From Aquimarina sp. BL5 (GTDB lineage: Bacteria; Bacteroidota; Bacteroidia; Flavobacteriales; Flavobacteriaceae), in assembly GCF_003443675.1 (NCBI RefSeq), contig NZ_CP031963.1, positions 3,123,501 through 3,187,500 of the forward strand: a stretch of 64,000 nucleotides of DNA, read 5' to 3'. Positions within the stretch are counted from its first letter, which is position 1; every line of letters begins with the position of its first letter. The notes under the pieces were generated by a model that ran no database searches, was not told the DNA's origin, and was given only the letters and a program-made list of their open reading frames with translations. The position numbers and the translations under genes are program-made. Of the stretch, positions 32,395 through 43,773 are shown one piece after another.

Positions 32395-34815
32395 TTACAA
32401 AGAGTATTTAAGTGATAGAATGAAATTTCTCCCAGCACCTGCTATACCAGAAGAATAAGGCCGATAACGTTGATCTGTAATATTCTCCATAGTCAATGTA
32501 GCTTGCCAACTTTTAGTAAACTGGTATCTTGATCGTATATTAAGTGTATACCAAGAGGGAGAATATGGATTCCCATTTTCATCAAGCGCATATAAAAAGT
32601 CGTTATTTTGCTGTGATGGCGCTAATTCTTCGAAATCAAATTGACCATTATATATTGCCGAGAAATCAATCATCAATTTATCTTTAGTATAGGTAAGATT
32701 CGAACTTCCGAATTGCGGAGCCACATGCCTGGATGGCGCAATGGAACCATCATCTAACTCTTCTTCTCCATCAGTAAATGTATATTTTGAAGAGAGATTA
32801 AAGTTTTTTATAAAATCATAACTAATACCAGCTTCGAAACCATAAACTTGTGCATTTGCTGCATTCTGAATTGCCTGAACACCCAACTCTTCTTCATGTG
32901 CTCCTTCACCCACTGTAACAGTAGGACTCCCATTAAATAAAAAATCTCTTCGAACTAGTGCATTATCCAATTGCGTATAATACGTAGCTAGATCTACTTT
33001 AAAATTTTCACCTAGATTTACAGTTAGACCAATTTCACCATTATATGCATATTCTGGTTCTAAATCTGGATTAGGCACCACTATAGAACCTTCTTCGGAA
33101 TCAAAAATTTTACCAACATCATCTATATTAGGTGCTCTAAATGCCGTTGAAAAATTAAATTTCCATTGTAGAATATCATTTGGCAACCAACTAATTCCAG
33201 CAGTTCCTGTAAAAGCTTCTGTATCTAAATTAGCTTCTGTAAATGGAAAGTCAAAAAATGCATCATCAAATTCTGAATATAAAATAATTCTATTATAACG
33301 AATACCTCCTTGAAATCTTAATTTCTCACTCAATTTGCTTTTTAAACTAGCATATGCCGCTATAGACTGCCAAGTAGATCCATTAGGATACCTAGATTGT
33401 GCTGCAGTGACATCATTAGTAACAATATTTAAAGCTGAACCTTCAGAATACACTTGATTTATAATATATTCTAACCCATAATAAACAGATGTCTTATCAT
33501 CAAACTTCTTTTCAAAATCAATATTAGCAGAATACGCATCTACATCTTCTTTAGTTCTAGACAATATATCACTTCCAAAATCACGATCGTTTCTACTTTC
33601 TTGAAAATTTTGATAAGCTGCTGTGAATTTTGCCTTATCATACAATCGATTTTTCCATTTATTGGTTAACTGAAGATTTCCCATTAACCATTTTTGAGGT
33701 CCATAATACCATTCTGCAGATCTCAAATTTCCATCTCTACGACGAATCAAACGATCATATCTAGGATAATCTGATGTTTTTGTATAGATAAAACCAGCAT
33801 TGATGTCCCATCTTTCATTAGGTATAAAATGTACTTTTTGTAAAAAATTTATTTGATCATATCCAGTGAATTTTTGAGTTTCTGGATCATCATTTTCTAC
33901 AACAGTGTCTACGCCATCTATAGTCTCTACATATTCATTTCGCAAATAATCATCTGGACCATGACTCCCCATTTTTAGATCATCAAAATCCGTATAACTC
34001 ACACTTGTTAAAAACGCCCATTTTTCTAAGCCGATATTAAAATCAATATGCCCCGTTTTCTCATTGCTTGCACTGGCATATCTCATTATTGCATTTCCAC
34101 TCAATTTGTTTTTACCACGTATCGCAATCTTTGGTTGTGCTGTATAAAAATTCATTACACCACCAACAGCATCACTTCCATATACTACCGATCCAGGACC
34201 TAATATCACTTCTGTTCTGTCTATAGTAAAGGGATCCACAGATATTACGTTTTGTACGTTTCCTCCTCTAAAAATTGCATTATTCATGCGCACTCCATCC
34301 ACAGTAAGCAATAATCTATTGGTAGAAAATCCACGAATTATTGGACTTCCTCCTCCTAATTGACTTTTTTGTATAAATACTTGACCACTACTTTGTAAAA
34401 GATCTGCAGAAGTCTGCGGTGTAGAAAAGGCAATCTCATCAGAGGTTATGCTAACAATCTTTTGGGTTACATCTTTTTTATCCTGTTCCCATTTTGATAC
34501 AGAAATAACAACCTCGGATAATTGATTTTCATCTACTTCAAGATATACAATATTAGAAGATGCTATAATTTGAGATTTAGTAGATGTAGCAGTAATATGA
34601 GAAATATGAACAAAATATAGCGTTTCAGTTTCAGAAAAAACCGAAATATCGGCGATTCCATCAAAATCCGTTAGCGCCGTTTTCGATTTTGCTTTATTAT
34701 GAATTGTAACACTAGGAATCGGCTGATTATTTGATCTACTTAGCACCGTGATACTTTGAGCAGCATTATCTGTGATAAAAAATAAAGTGAATACAACAAT
34801 TAAAAATAAGCGCAT
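32395..34815 (-). CDS. TonB-dependent outer membrane receptor
   Basis: An 806-residue receptor: signal peptide (LFLIVVFTLFFITDNAAQ), carboxypeptidase-like N-domain (about 20-100), plug (about 115-225; SPIIRGFSTNRLLLTVDGVR, LGPGSVVYGSDAVGGVMNF), then the 22-strand barrel ending in a terminal aromatic-type strand (NFILSLKYSL). The closest look is to heme/siderophore-type receptors, but the substrate is not fixed. It starts 3 nt after recO and is cotranscribed with it. Confidence 0.9.
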   Translation of the reverse strand: MRLFLIVVFTLFFITDNAAQSITVLSRSNNQPIPSVTIHNKAKSKTALTDFDGIADISVFSETETLYFVHISHITATSTKSQIIASSNIVYLEVDENQLSEVVISVSKWEQDKKDVTQKIVSITSDEIAFSTPQTSADLLQSSGQVFIQKSQLGGGSPIIRGFSTNRLLLTVDGVRMNNAIFRGGNVQNVISVDPFTIDRTEVILGPGSVVYGSDAVGGVMNFYTAQPKIAIRGKNKLSGNAIMRYASASNEKTGHIDFNIGLEKWAFLTSVSYTDFDDLKMGSHGPDDYLRNEYVETIDGVDTVVENDDPETQKFTGYDQINFLQKVHFIPNERWDINAGFIYTKTSDYPRYDRLIRRRDGNLRSAEWYYGPQKWLMGNLQLTNKWKNRLYDKAKFTAAYQNFQESRNDRDFGSDILSRTKEDVDAYSANIDFEKKFDDKTSVYYGLEYIINQVYSEGSALNIVTNDVTAAQSRYPNGSTWQSIAAYASLKSKLSEKLRFQGGIRYNRIILYSEFDDAFFDFPFTEANLDTEAFTGTAGISWLPNDILQWKFNFSTAFRAPNIDDVGKIFDSEEGSIVVPNPDLEPEYAYNGEIGLTVNLGENFKVDLATYYTQLDNALVRRDFLFNGSPTVTVGEGAHEEELGVQAIQNAANAQVYGFEAGISYDFIKNFNLSSKYTFTDGEEELDDGSIAPSRHVAPQFGSSNLTYTKDKLMIDFSAIYNGQFDFEELAPSQQNNDFLYALDENGNPYSPSWYTLNIRSRYQFTKSWQATLTMENITDQRYRPYSSGIAGAGRNFILSLKYSL

Positions 34816-34818
34816 TAC

Positions 34819-35538
34819 TTAACTAAAAATTTCATTCAAAATAGAAAGCGACTTCGGTTTTTTAAAACCGTGCAAATGTAGCTCAAAATATACTAATAAC
34901 ATGCTAAGAATTTCATTTCTTGCCATTCTAGACATTTTAATACTCATACTTTCTTCAAATGTCGTGCCTAAAAACTCTTTGAACATTAAAACACTACTTC
35001 CTTCTATACAATATACATTTGAACTATCATACTGAAAACAACCATCCTGCATATTAAAGACAGGCAAAGAGATATCTGACACATCAGGATAAAAACCTAA
35101 ATACTGCGTGAGTTTTATCAAAAACGAAATATGAAAATTCCCTATATTAACATGAGAATCTAACCACAGAAATGTGGTTTCCAGATAATGAAAAAGTTCT
35201 TCGTTTACTTCTTCTTCCTGAATTGTATTTTTTAATATTTCCGAAAGAAAAAATACTAATGAGCTTTTAACAAAATCTGTATGTAGCGATTGATACGGAA
35301 TTAGAATTTTAGCTTCCTTAATCCTTTCTAAAGTACCTTTATCTTTATGATTAGCTTCTATCTCTAATAACGTCAAAGGTTGAAACAAGGATGATCTTAT
35401 TTTCCCTCGTTTTGATTTTAATATACCTTTTAATAGATAAGAACGTAATCCACTAGTTTTTGTTAACAAAGAAACTATTAAATCACTTTCTCCATAACGC
35501 AAAGAGTGAATTACTATAGCTGAAGTTTGCACAATCAT
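34819..35538 (-). CDS. recO: DNA repair protein RecO
   Basis: A 239-residue RecO. The N-terminal OB fold (TSAIVIHSLRYGESDLIVSL, TKTSGLRSYLLKGI) and the helical C-domain are typical. RecO loads RecA onto SSB-coated single-stranded DNA in the RecFOR pathway. The zinc cysteines of some RecO proteins are not evident. It overlaps the stop/start with porZ by one base, an arrangement common in Flavobacteriia. Confidence 0.92.
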   Translation of the reverse strand: MIVQTSAIVIHSLRYGESDLIVSLLTKTSGLRSYLLKGILKSKRGKIRSSLFQPLTLLEIEANHKDKGTLERIKEAKILIPYQSLHTDFVKSSLVFFLSEILKNTIQEEEVNEELFHYLETTFLWLDSHVNIGNFHISFLIKLTQYLGFYPDVSDISLPVFNMQDGCFQYDSSNVYCIEGSSVLMFKEFLGTTFEESMSIKMSRMARNEILSMLLVYFELHLHGFKKPKSLSILNEIFS

Positions 35539-37805
35539 TACCTAACAATCAAAAGCTTAGAAACAGTTGTTTCTGCCTGATCTTCTCCTGTAACTAAAAT
35601 AAGATATACTCCTGAAGCTACTTTATGCCTTCCAAAAGCAGTAGTATCCCACTGAATGCTACCTCCTTCACTAATCTCTTCATACACTAGATTACCTTCA
35701 ATATCTGTAATTTTCACATTCGCCCTACTTGTTAGTCCTTTTATGGTAACTGGTCCATTAAACCCAGGTCGTACTGGATTAGGGAATGCGGCTACATTAT
35801 CCAGATTACTTTCGGGTCCTGTCGCTGTTCCTTTAAATTCAAGCAACCCTAGTCCAGTCGCAAAATAAACGGATCCTGTGGAATCATCTACAGAAATATC
35901 TCTAATATTATTCGTAGGTAAGGGAGAATTATCTTTAGTGAAATGAGCTAATGTCTCTTGACCATCTGAAGAAAAATAAAACACACCTGATGATGCCGTT
36001 GCCACCCACTTATTATTAGATCCATCCGCTTCTATATCTGTGATTGTTTGATCAAACAAAAGTTCTTGAGGAACACCTTCTTCATCCAAGATAATAATCT
36101 GACTAGCTTGCGGATTATTTTGTTGGAACGCTCCCGAAGTATTAAATAACACTCTGATCCCTCTAAAGGTACCTATCCATAATTGATTATTTCGATCTAC
36201 TTCTAAAGCTAAAACATAATCACTAGGTAAGTTAGAACCTTCTCCTTCTCCTGATAACTGGATTAGGTTTCCTGTAGTAGCATTATAACCAATTACTCCT
36301 GAATTCCAACCTCCCAAAAACAAATTTCCTTCTCTATCAATTACCGTATCAGAAAAACCAAGATTACCTCCAGGATTTGGTATAAATTCACTTAAGTTTA
36401 CATTTAAAATTTGTGATGAGCTTGGTGAAAATCTTCTTAAACCATTATCAATTCTGGAATTATTAATCCACAAATTTCCTTCATTGTCAAATACCGAACC
36501 ATTCAACCTTAGAGCATCACCAAAATCACTATTAGTCTCATTGTACAATTCAGTAGCAACGTTGTTATTTACCTCTAATAAACCATCCTCATAACTACTA
36601 ATAAAAACCTGATCTTCATTATTAGGATTTATGGATATATGAGATAACGATGTTACTCCAAGGACTTCATCTTTAGGAATATTAAACCATCCACTCGCTG
36701 TAAGTTTACTAATACCGCACTGCTTAAGTGGTCCAAACCCAAATGGATTAAAATTCACGTCATACTGACCAAAAACCACCCATAAATTATCGTTTAAAGC
36801 CTCTAAACCAAAGGCTGAATTAAGCAATGGCCCCTGAGGAGTAACTGAGGTTTTAGAATTTAGGTTATTTAAACCAATCTCTAACAATCCTTTAGTCCGA
36901 GTTCCAATATATATATTATCATCAAAGGTTAATGCAGAATTAAGTAAAAAAGTGTCTTCTGGAGTACTGACTACAGATGCTATCTCCTGAAAGTTAGAAT
37001 CCACTATCAAAGCTGTATTAGATGTAACTACAGTTAAACCTTCTGAACTAACAGATGCATCTATAATATTTGCAGGACCTGTAACAACAGTAGTTAATAC
37101 TGTACCTTCTAATCTACGAACAAGGTTACTATTTTCCCAAACCAAAATTTGATCGTTAAACAATGTAATCCCATTATACCCTCCAGGAATCAATGTAGTC
37201 CATTGACTAAAATCGACTAAGTTTGGATTAGTAACATCTGCTATTAATATACCGTTACTAGCAGTAGTTGCGTATATAGAATTGTCTAATACGGTTGTTC
37301 CTGTAATATTTATTTGTGATCCTGCCGGGCCAACAAAAAACGTATCTCCAAATTCAATTCTTTCTAAATTAAACTCTACAATTCCAAACTCTGTAGAAAT
37401 AAATAATTTATCCTGATTTTCGAAAAAGTGATTAATTCTCTTTTGTACTGGAGGAATTGTCGGTTTTTCTAATATATCCACAAACGTTCTAACTTCATCA
37501 TCTATAACCAACTCTAATAATCCATTTTCATAACCAATAACCGTAATATCATATGTGTCACTGTGATAAATTGCCGAAATAACTTCTCCCGATAGCCCGT
37601 TTATCGTTGAGAAAGTTTCTGAAGTTCTAGTATCAGTATCATAAATAAAAATAGCATTTTCAGAAGCCACATACACTTTATTATCAATTGCATATGTATC
37701 TCTAATCTGAAAATACGAAAAATGTCCGGTCCACTGATTACTAAAATCTTGAGCAAAAAGACATACTGGAAAGATTAGGAATATTAATTGTCTGAAATAT
37801 TGCAT
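35538..37805 (-). CDS. porZ: PorZ-like T9SS beta-propeller protein
   Basis: A 755-residue protein: signal peptide (QLIFLIFPVCLFAQ), two beta-propeller blocks with two-component-regulator-like blades (e.g. DNKVYVASENAIFIYDTDT, NQLWIGTFRGIRVLF, NKWVATASSGVFYFS), and a C-terminal T9SS sorting domain (AAFPNPVRPGFNGPV ... GVYLILVTGEDQ). This is the architecture of PorZ, a surface component of the T9SS attachment complex. Adjacency to recO supports it. Confidence 0.88.
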   Translation of the reverse strand: MQYFRQLIFLIFPVCLFAQDFSNQWTGHFSYFQIRDTYAIDNKVYVASENAIFIYDTDTRTSETFSTINGLSGEVISAIYHSDTYDITVIGYENGLLELVIDDEVRTFVDILEKPTIPPVQKRINHFFENQDKLFISTEFGIVEFNLERIEFGDTFFVGPAGSQINITGTTVLDNSIYATTASNGILIADVTNPNLVDFSQWTTLIPGGYNGITLFNDQILVWENSNLVRRLEGTVLTTVVTGPANIIDASVSSEGLTVVTSNTALIVDSNFQEIASVVSTPEDTFLLNSALTFDDNIYIGTRTKGLLEIGLNNLNSKTSVTPQGPLLNSAFGLEALNDNLWVVFGQYDVNFNPFGFGPLKQCGISKLTASGWFNIPKDEVLGVTSLSHISINPNNEDQVFISSYEDGLLEVNNNVATELYNETNSDFGDALRLNGSVFDNEGNLWINNSRIDNGLRRFSPSSSQILNVNLSEFIPNPGGNLGFSDTVIDREGNLFLGGWNSGVIGYNATTGNLIQLSGEGEGSNLPSDYVLALEVDRNNQLWIGTFRGIRVLFNTSGAFQQNNPQASQIIILDEEGVPQELLFDQTITDIEADGSNNKWVATASSGVFYFSSDGQETLAHFTKDNSPLPTNNIRDISVDDSTGSVYFATGLGLLEFKGTATGPESNLDNVAAFPNPVRPGFNGPVTIKGLTSRANVKITDIEGNLVYEEISEGGSIQWDTTAFGRHKVASGVYLILVTGEDQAETTVSKLLIVR

Positions 37806-37870
37806 AATTTATGAGTGATATTAACCTGCCTTTGATAACACGCTAAAATACTAAATATTGCTTTTAAATA

Positions 37871-37906
37871 ATGAAAAAAGCCGTTCTAATATACTAGAAC
37901 GGCTTT
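37871..37906 (-). terminator. Terminator of gdhA
   Basis: A 12-bp stem AAAGCCGTTCTA / TAGAACGGCTTT (37877-37888, 37895-37906) is followed by TTTTTT-type tail on the minus strand, 23 nt after the gdhA stop. Confidence 0.85.
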
Positions 37907-37928
37907 CGTTATAAATACCTATGATTAT

Positions 37929-39275
<1,347 letters not shown>

Positions 39276-39375
39276 TTAATAGGATTAAAAGATTCTTCTT
39301 TAAAGGTTAATTTAACGTGTCAAATATATGTTATTCTCAAAAAAATACATCTATTTTTTTGAATTTAATAATACT

Positions 39376-40515
39376 TTATCTAATTGCTTGTTCTAAATCT
39401 GCAATTAAGTCATCTACATCCTCTATCCCGACGCTTAATCTGATCAAAGCGTCGACTACTCCTGTTTTTTCACGGTCTTCTTTTGGAATTGACGCATGTG
39501 TCATACTGGCTGGGTGTCCAGCTAAACTTTCTACGCCCCCAAGTGATTCTGCTAAAGTGAAAATCTTTAAATTTTCTACTATTTTTATCGCTTCATCAAA
39601 ATTACTGCCTTTAGGAATAAAGGATATCATACCTCCATACCCATCCATTTGTTCTTTAGCAATATTGTGATTCGGATGATCTTCAAATCCTGGCCAATAT
39701 ACTTTTTCAATCTTAGGGTGGCTTTTAAGATATTTCGCAATCGCTTCTCCATTCTCGCAATGACGTTGCATACGAACGTGCAATGTTTTAATTCCTCTAA
39801 GCGCTAAAAAACTATCTTGAGGCCCGCAAACAGCTCCGCTTGCATTCTGAATAAAGAACAAACGCTTCGCAACCTCATCATCTTTAACAATTAAAGCTCC
39901 CATGACCAAATCACTATGTCCTCCTATATATTTTGTAGCACTATGCATTACAATATCAGCACCAAGATCTAAAGGTCTTTGCAGGTATGGTGTTGCAAAT
40001 GTATTGTCAACAGCCAACAAAACATTATGCTTTTGTGACACCTTAGCAATTGCTTTGATATCGATAATATTCATCATTGGATTGGTAGGTGTCTCCACCC
40101 AGATCAATTTGGTGTTTTCATTTACATACGATTCAACCTTATCTGAATTGTCCATTCCAATGAAGTGAAATTTGATACCGAAATCTTCAAATATTTTAGT
40201 AAACAACCGATAAGTTCCTCCATAAAGATCATTAGTCGAAATAACTTCATCTCCAGGCTTTAGTAATTTAAGCACTGCATCAATGGCCGCCAATCCAGAT
40301 CCAAACGCCAATCCATATTTTCCATTTTCTATACTTGCAAAAGAATCTTCTAACGCTTTTCTAGTCGGATTATGTGTTCTACTATATTCAAATCCCTTAT
40401 GCCCTCCTGGTGTGGTCTGGGCATATGTAGAAGTTTGATATATAGGAGGCATTACGGCTCCATAAGCAGGATCAGGTTCTTGTCCTCCGTGTATTGTTTT
40501 AGTATTAAATTTCAA
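39376..40515 (-). CDS. Cystathionine gamma-synthase/lyase family PLP enzyme
   Basis: A 379-residue Cys/Met metabolism PLP enzyme. The start FNTKTIHGGQEPDPAYGAVM, the motif EYSRTHNPTR, the PLP lysine in DIVMHSATKYIGGHSD (Lys about 197) and VESLAGHPASMTHAS are hallmarks. Sequence alone does not separate gamma-synthase from gamma-lyase; annotation as gamma-synthase is usual for this type. It acts in transsulfuration or methionine biosynthesis. No cotranscribed partner. Confidence 0.9.
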   Translation of the reverse strand: MKFNTKTIHGGQEPDPAYGAVMPPIYQTSTYAQTTPGGHKGFEYSRTHNPTRKALEDSFASIENGKYGLAFGSGLAAIDAVLKLLKPGDEVISTNDLYGGTYRLFTKIFEDFGIKFHFIGMDNSDKVESYVNENTKLIWVETPTNPMMNIIDIKAIAKVSQKHNVLLAVDNTFATPYLQRPLDLGADIVMHSATKYIGGHSDLVMGALIVKDDEVAKRLFFIQNASGAVCGPQDSFLALRGIKTLHVRMQRHCENGEAIAKYLKSHPKIEKVYWPGFEDHPNHNIAKEQMDGYGGMISFIPKGSNFDEAIKIVENLKIFTLAESLGGVESLAGHPASMTHASIPKEDREKTGVVDALIRLSVGIEDVDDLIADLEQAIR

Positions 40516-40677
40516 TACCTTAATTTTTTATAATAATTCTTAATTTTTTGACGTTCCTTTAGTCAATATTTAAATTTTCGAACAGAAAAAATTAACTTGT
40601 TCCTTTTTATGTTAAAAAACTGAACAAATGTATGATTTAATTCGTTCTAATCATATCTCAACGAATACCTTTAGTAG

Positions 40678-41457
40678 ATGATTAACACAAAACCTAACAC
40701 TATGTTGAGGATCGCTTTTTTTCTAGTGATTCTAGTATGTTTTAACAGCTGTGAGACTAGCGAATCTTTTACTTTTCAGAAGCGAACGATAGCAATTAAT
40801 GACTTTTTTGACTGCCAGACGACGGATTGTGCCATAACAGAAATCTTTCTATTAGAATCCGTAAGCGAAAGTGAAGTTTCAAAAAGCATCAATGCAGAAA
40901 TCGAAAAAGCTGCATGTGCTCTCCTAAATATGGAAGATAATACCTCATTAAACTCCATAGAAAAAGCCATCAAAAGCTTCAATATTTCTTATCAAGAGAT
41001 GAAAAAAGAGTTCCCCCAAGAAACAATTCCATATGAAGCCAGTATAAATTGCGATATGAGTTTCCAAAACACTGATATACTCTCTGTACTTGTGGATTCT
41101 TATATTTTTACGGGAGGTGCTCACGGAAGTGGTAATTCTACATACCTAAACATGAATCTGAAAACTGGCAAAGTCATAGCAAACAAAAAACTAATAAAAG
41201 ATACTATTCTCTTTTCAAGTTTTGTAGAAAAAACTTTTAGAAAAATTCACAACATCCCTGAAAATCAATCTATAAATAGTACCGGATTCTTTTTTGAAAA
41301 TGACACATTTGCTCTTCCTACTAACATTGGCTTGACTGACACTCATCTCATTTTATTGTACAATCAATATGAAATAAGTTCATATGCAGAAGGGCCTATT
41401 GAATTAAAATTCAATAAGGAAGAGGTTGCAAAATACTTCTCCGTAAATATATTATAG
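40678..41457 (+). CDS. DUF3298-type lipoprotein
   Basis: A 259-residue lipoprotein (signal MLRIAFFLVILVCFNSC; ATG at 40678, or internal ATG at 40702). The later part has the DUF3298/RsiV-like pattern (IFTGGAHGSGNSTYLNMNLK, then LYNQYEISSYAEGPIELKF). The GGAHGN-type segment is characteristic. Related domains occur in anti-sigma factor RsiV, but here there is no membrane helix or N-terminal sigma-binding part. Function unknown. It overlaps the convergent DinB-like gene by 6 nt. Confidence 0.8.
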   Translation: MINTKPNTMLRIAFFLVILVCFNSCETSESFTFQKRTIAINDFFDCQTTDCAITEIFLLESVSESEVSKSINAEIEKAACALLNMEDNTSLNSIEKAIKSFNISYQEMKKEFPQETIPYEASINCDMSFQNTDILSVLVDSYIFTGGAHGSGNSTYLNMNLKTGKVIANKKLIKDTILFSSFVEKTFRKIHNIPENQSINSTGFFFENDTFALPTNIGLTDTHLILLYNQYEISSYAEGPIELKFNKEEVAKYFSVNIL

Positions 41458-41907
41458 TGATTTTTTAAGTGCTAAAATATAACCAAGGTGAATTCCCTCG
41501 TGAAAATTATTAAAGTTTATAGCGTCTTTTACAGATTTTAATACAAAACCCGTACTCGTTGGGTATTCTTGATACTCCTTAAAAATCCCTGAATTAATAT
41601 CTTCTTCTGTTTTGTCAAGAGTAGAGAATAGCAATTCCTTGATTGTATCCACTTCTTCTTGTGACACCACTCTTTCTGTTTTGGTCCCTTTCTTATAAAG
41701 ATCTATCATTTCATCATCAATGATCAAAGGTAACCCGCTCAATTTATAAACAAGTAACTGCTGCGTAACTACTACATGTGCAATATTCCAGATCAGATTA
41801 TTGGAAAATCCTTCGGGAACTTTATTTAGATCTTCTAATGAATACTTATCCATTATTTTGGTTAGTAATCTTCTATTCGTTTTAGTGATTTCTAATTGAT
41901 CTTTCAT
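41452..41907 (-). CDS. DinB-like four-helix-bundle protein
   Basis: A 151-residue protein of the DinB/YfiT superfamily. NLIWNIAHVVVTQQLLVYKL and INFNNFHEGIHLGYILAL carry the conserved His positions that in this family bind a metal (third His not certain). Members are thiol-dependent or uncharacterised metal enzymes. Probably a small cytoplasmic enzyme of unknown substrate. Confidence 0.82.
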   Translation of the reverse strand: MKDQLEITKTNRRLLTKIMDKYSLEDLNKVPEGFSNNLIWNIAHVVVTQQLLVYKLSGLPLIIDDEMIDLYKKGTKTERVVSQEEVDTIKELLFSTLDKTEEDINSGIFKEYQEYPTSTGFVLKSVKDAINFNNFHEGIHLGYILALKKSL

Positions 41908-42006
41908 ATTTACTTAGTAAAGGTTCTTAATTTTTAGCCAAAAATATGAGTTTTCATTGTGAAATGAATTTCCTTTGTGTTGATTTTGACATTTAAATAA
42001 TCATCT

Positions 42007-42360
42007 GTGAAAAAAATATACCATCTATCCACTTGTGATACCTGCAAACGGATTTTAAACGAACTAAATCCTACTTCCGATTTTGTTTTACAAGACATTA
42101 AAATAGAATCCATTACAACTGAGCAACTAGAAGAAATTAAATCCCTTTCGGGTACATATGAATCTCTTTTTAGCAAAAGAGCAAGACTTTATAAAGAACG
42201 GGATTTAAAAAATCAACATCTTACAGAAGACGACTATAAAAATTTAATACTCGAACACTATACGTTCTTAAAACGTCCTGTAATTCTGTATAACAACCAA
42301 ATATTTGCTGGAAATAGTAAAAAAGTAGTAGAAGCTGCAAACACAGCTATTAATGGATAA
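42007..42360 (+). CDS. ArsC/Spx-family protein, GTG start
   Basis: A 117-residue protein of the ArsC-like thioredoxin fold. The N-terminal CDTCKRI (about residues 10-14) is a CxxC motif as in Spx/YffB relatives, and LKRPVILYNNQIFAGN is the conserved cis-Pro region. It could be an arsenate reductase or a Spx-like redox regulator; YffB-type annotations are common. The GTG at 42007 is the only plausible start. The next gene overlaps by 8 nt. Confidence 0.82.
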   Translation: MKKIYHLSTCDTCKRILNELNPTSDFVLQDIKIESITTEQLEEIKSLSGTYESLFSKRARLYKERDLKNQHLTEDDYKNLILEHYTFLKRPVILYNNQIFAGNSKKVVEAANTAING

Positions 42361-43246
42361 AAGAACAGTAGCATTACTTGCAGCATTTGGTGCCAGTTTG
42401 ATTTATGCAGTTAATCACACCTTAGCAAAAGGAGTAATGCCTACATACATCAAACCTTTTGGCTTTATCCTTCTTAGGGTCATTGGTGCTGCAGCACTTT
42501 TTTGGCTAGCTTCTATCTGGGCTCCAAAACAAAAAGTTGAACGTAGCGACTGGCTCAGGATATTTGGATGCGCAATTTTTGGAATGGTAATTAATATGTT
42601 GATGTTCTTTAAAGGACTTGAACTATCAACCCCAATAAATAGTTCTGTAATGATTACCATCTCCCCTATTTTGGTATTCATATTATCTGCCATTTTTCTA
42701 AGCGAAAAAATTACATTATTGAGATCCGTAGGTATTTTACTTGGTTTTTCTGGAGCATTAGGACTCATTCTTTTTGGAGCAGAAACTAGACAAGATGCTC
42801 CTAATATCCCTTTGGGAAATATATTATTTATCATTAATGCAGCTTGTTACGCTATTTATCTTGTATTAGTAAAACCATTAACGGCAAAATATCATCCTTT
42901 TACCTTGATGAAGTGGTTTTTCCTAATTGGTGTTATTATCAATTTCCCAATTACAATTTCAGAATTTAGTGAAGTGCAATGGACCACTCTTCCTTATGAT
43001 GTAATATGGAAAATGGTTTTTGTAGTAATAGGAACTACCTTCTTCACCTATTTATTAAACGTATTTGCGTTAAAGACATTAAAAGCCTCAACTATAGGTG
43101 CATTTATTTATCTTCAACCACTATTGGCTATTAGTTTTGCCATGGCGATGGGTGCAGATTCATTAAACTTGGTTAAAATTATATCTGCTCTACTAGTTTT
43201 TTTAGGTGTATATCTGGTTACCAAAAAACCAAAAAAACTAGCTTAA
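42353..43246 (+). CDS. EamA/DMT-family transporter
   Basis: A 297-residue membrane protein with ten hydrophobic helices in two EamA repeats (LAAFGASLIYAVNHTLAKGV at the start and VFALKTLKASTIGAFIYLQP in the second). It is a drug/metabolite transporter of unknown substrate. It is translationally coupled to the ArsC-like gene (8-nt overlap). Confidence 0.9.
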   Translation: MDKRTVALLAAFGASLIYAVNHTLAKGVMPTYIKPFGFILLRVIGAAALFWLASIWAPKQKVERSDWLRIFGCAIFGMVINMLMFFKGLELSTPINSSVMITISPILVFILSAIFLSEKITLLRSVGILLGFSGALGLILFGAETRQDAPNIPLGNILFIINAACYAIYLVLVKPLTAKYHPFTLMKWFFLIGVIINFPITISEFSEVQWTTLPYDVIWKMVFVVIGTTFFTYLLNVFALKTLKASTIGAFIYLQPLLAISFAMAMGADSLNLVKIISALLVFLGVYLVTKKPKKLA

Positions 43247-43720
43247 ATCAACAGGTGTTTTCGCAAATTTTCTAGTATCCTCTTTGGTAAGAATCTTAAA
43301 ATTATCAGGACGCTCTACTTTATCCATAAATTGAAGCATTTCTTCAGGAAGGGGTATTAACTTTCGAGTTTTTAGATCTAACCATGCTCCCATCATCTCG
43401 CAACGTGCAAAATTCCTCCCTTTATGGTCGTAAAAATTATGTACGAATTCAAAAAACTTTCCATCTTCACTCATTCCCGCTAATTCTAAAGAAACTTTGA
43501 CAGGTTTGCCATAAAAAACTTCTTTAAAATAATAGATATGCTCATAAAATGTAATAGGCCCAATATTAAACTTACCCAAAAGTCTTTGATCAAAACCCAT
43601 ATCGAATAAAAATGACATGCGGGTATGAGCAGCATATTCTATATATGTTTTGTTTCCTAAATGACGGTTGGCATCAATATCATTCCATCTAATCTCAAAT
43701 TCCTTTAAATACATATTCAT
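43238..43720 (-). CDS. Hot-dog fold acyl-CoA thioesterase
   Basis: About 160 residues from ATG 43720 (a TTG 24 nt upstream would fall inside the promoter). The fold motif FEIRWNDIDANRHLGNKTYI with the catalytic Asp and the later GAWLDLKTRKLIPLPEEM are typical of 4HBT/FAT-like thioesterases. It hydrolyses acyl-CoA; the chain length is unknown. A good -7 box TATTTTTG lies at 43734-43741 on the minus strand. The 3' end overlaps the convergent DMT gene by 9 nt. Confidence 0.87.
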   Translation of the reverse strand: MNMYLKEFEIRWNDIDANRHLGNKTYIEYAAHTRMSFLFDMGFDQRLLGKFNIGPITFYEHIYYFKEVFYGKPVKVSLELAGMSEDGKFFEFVHNFYDHKGRNFARCEMMGAWLDLKTRKLIPLPEEMLQFMDKVERPDNFKILTKEDTRKFAKTPVDLS

Positions 43721-43733
43721 TAATTTTAGGCTG

Positions 43734-43741
43734 CAAAAATA
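43734..43741 (-). promoter_or_regulatory. -7 promoter box of the thioesterase gene
   Basis: Minus strand TATTTTTG matches TAnnTTTG, 14 nt before the ATG at 43720. No TTG at the standard distance was found. Confidence 0.45.
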
Positions 43742-43773
43742 CAAAACACTTATTATGCCTGCGTAACAAACTC

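Noticed and set aside
39902..40168. 88-codon plus-strand frame inside the cystathionine gamma-synthase family gene
   Set aside because: Antisense shadow; the minus-strand enzyme is complete.
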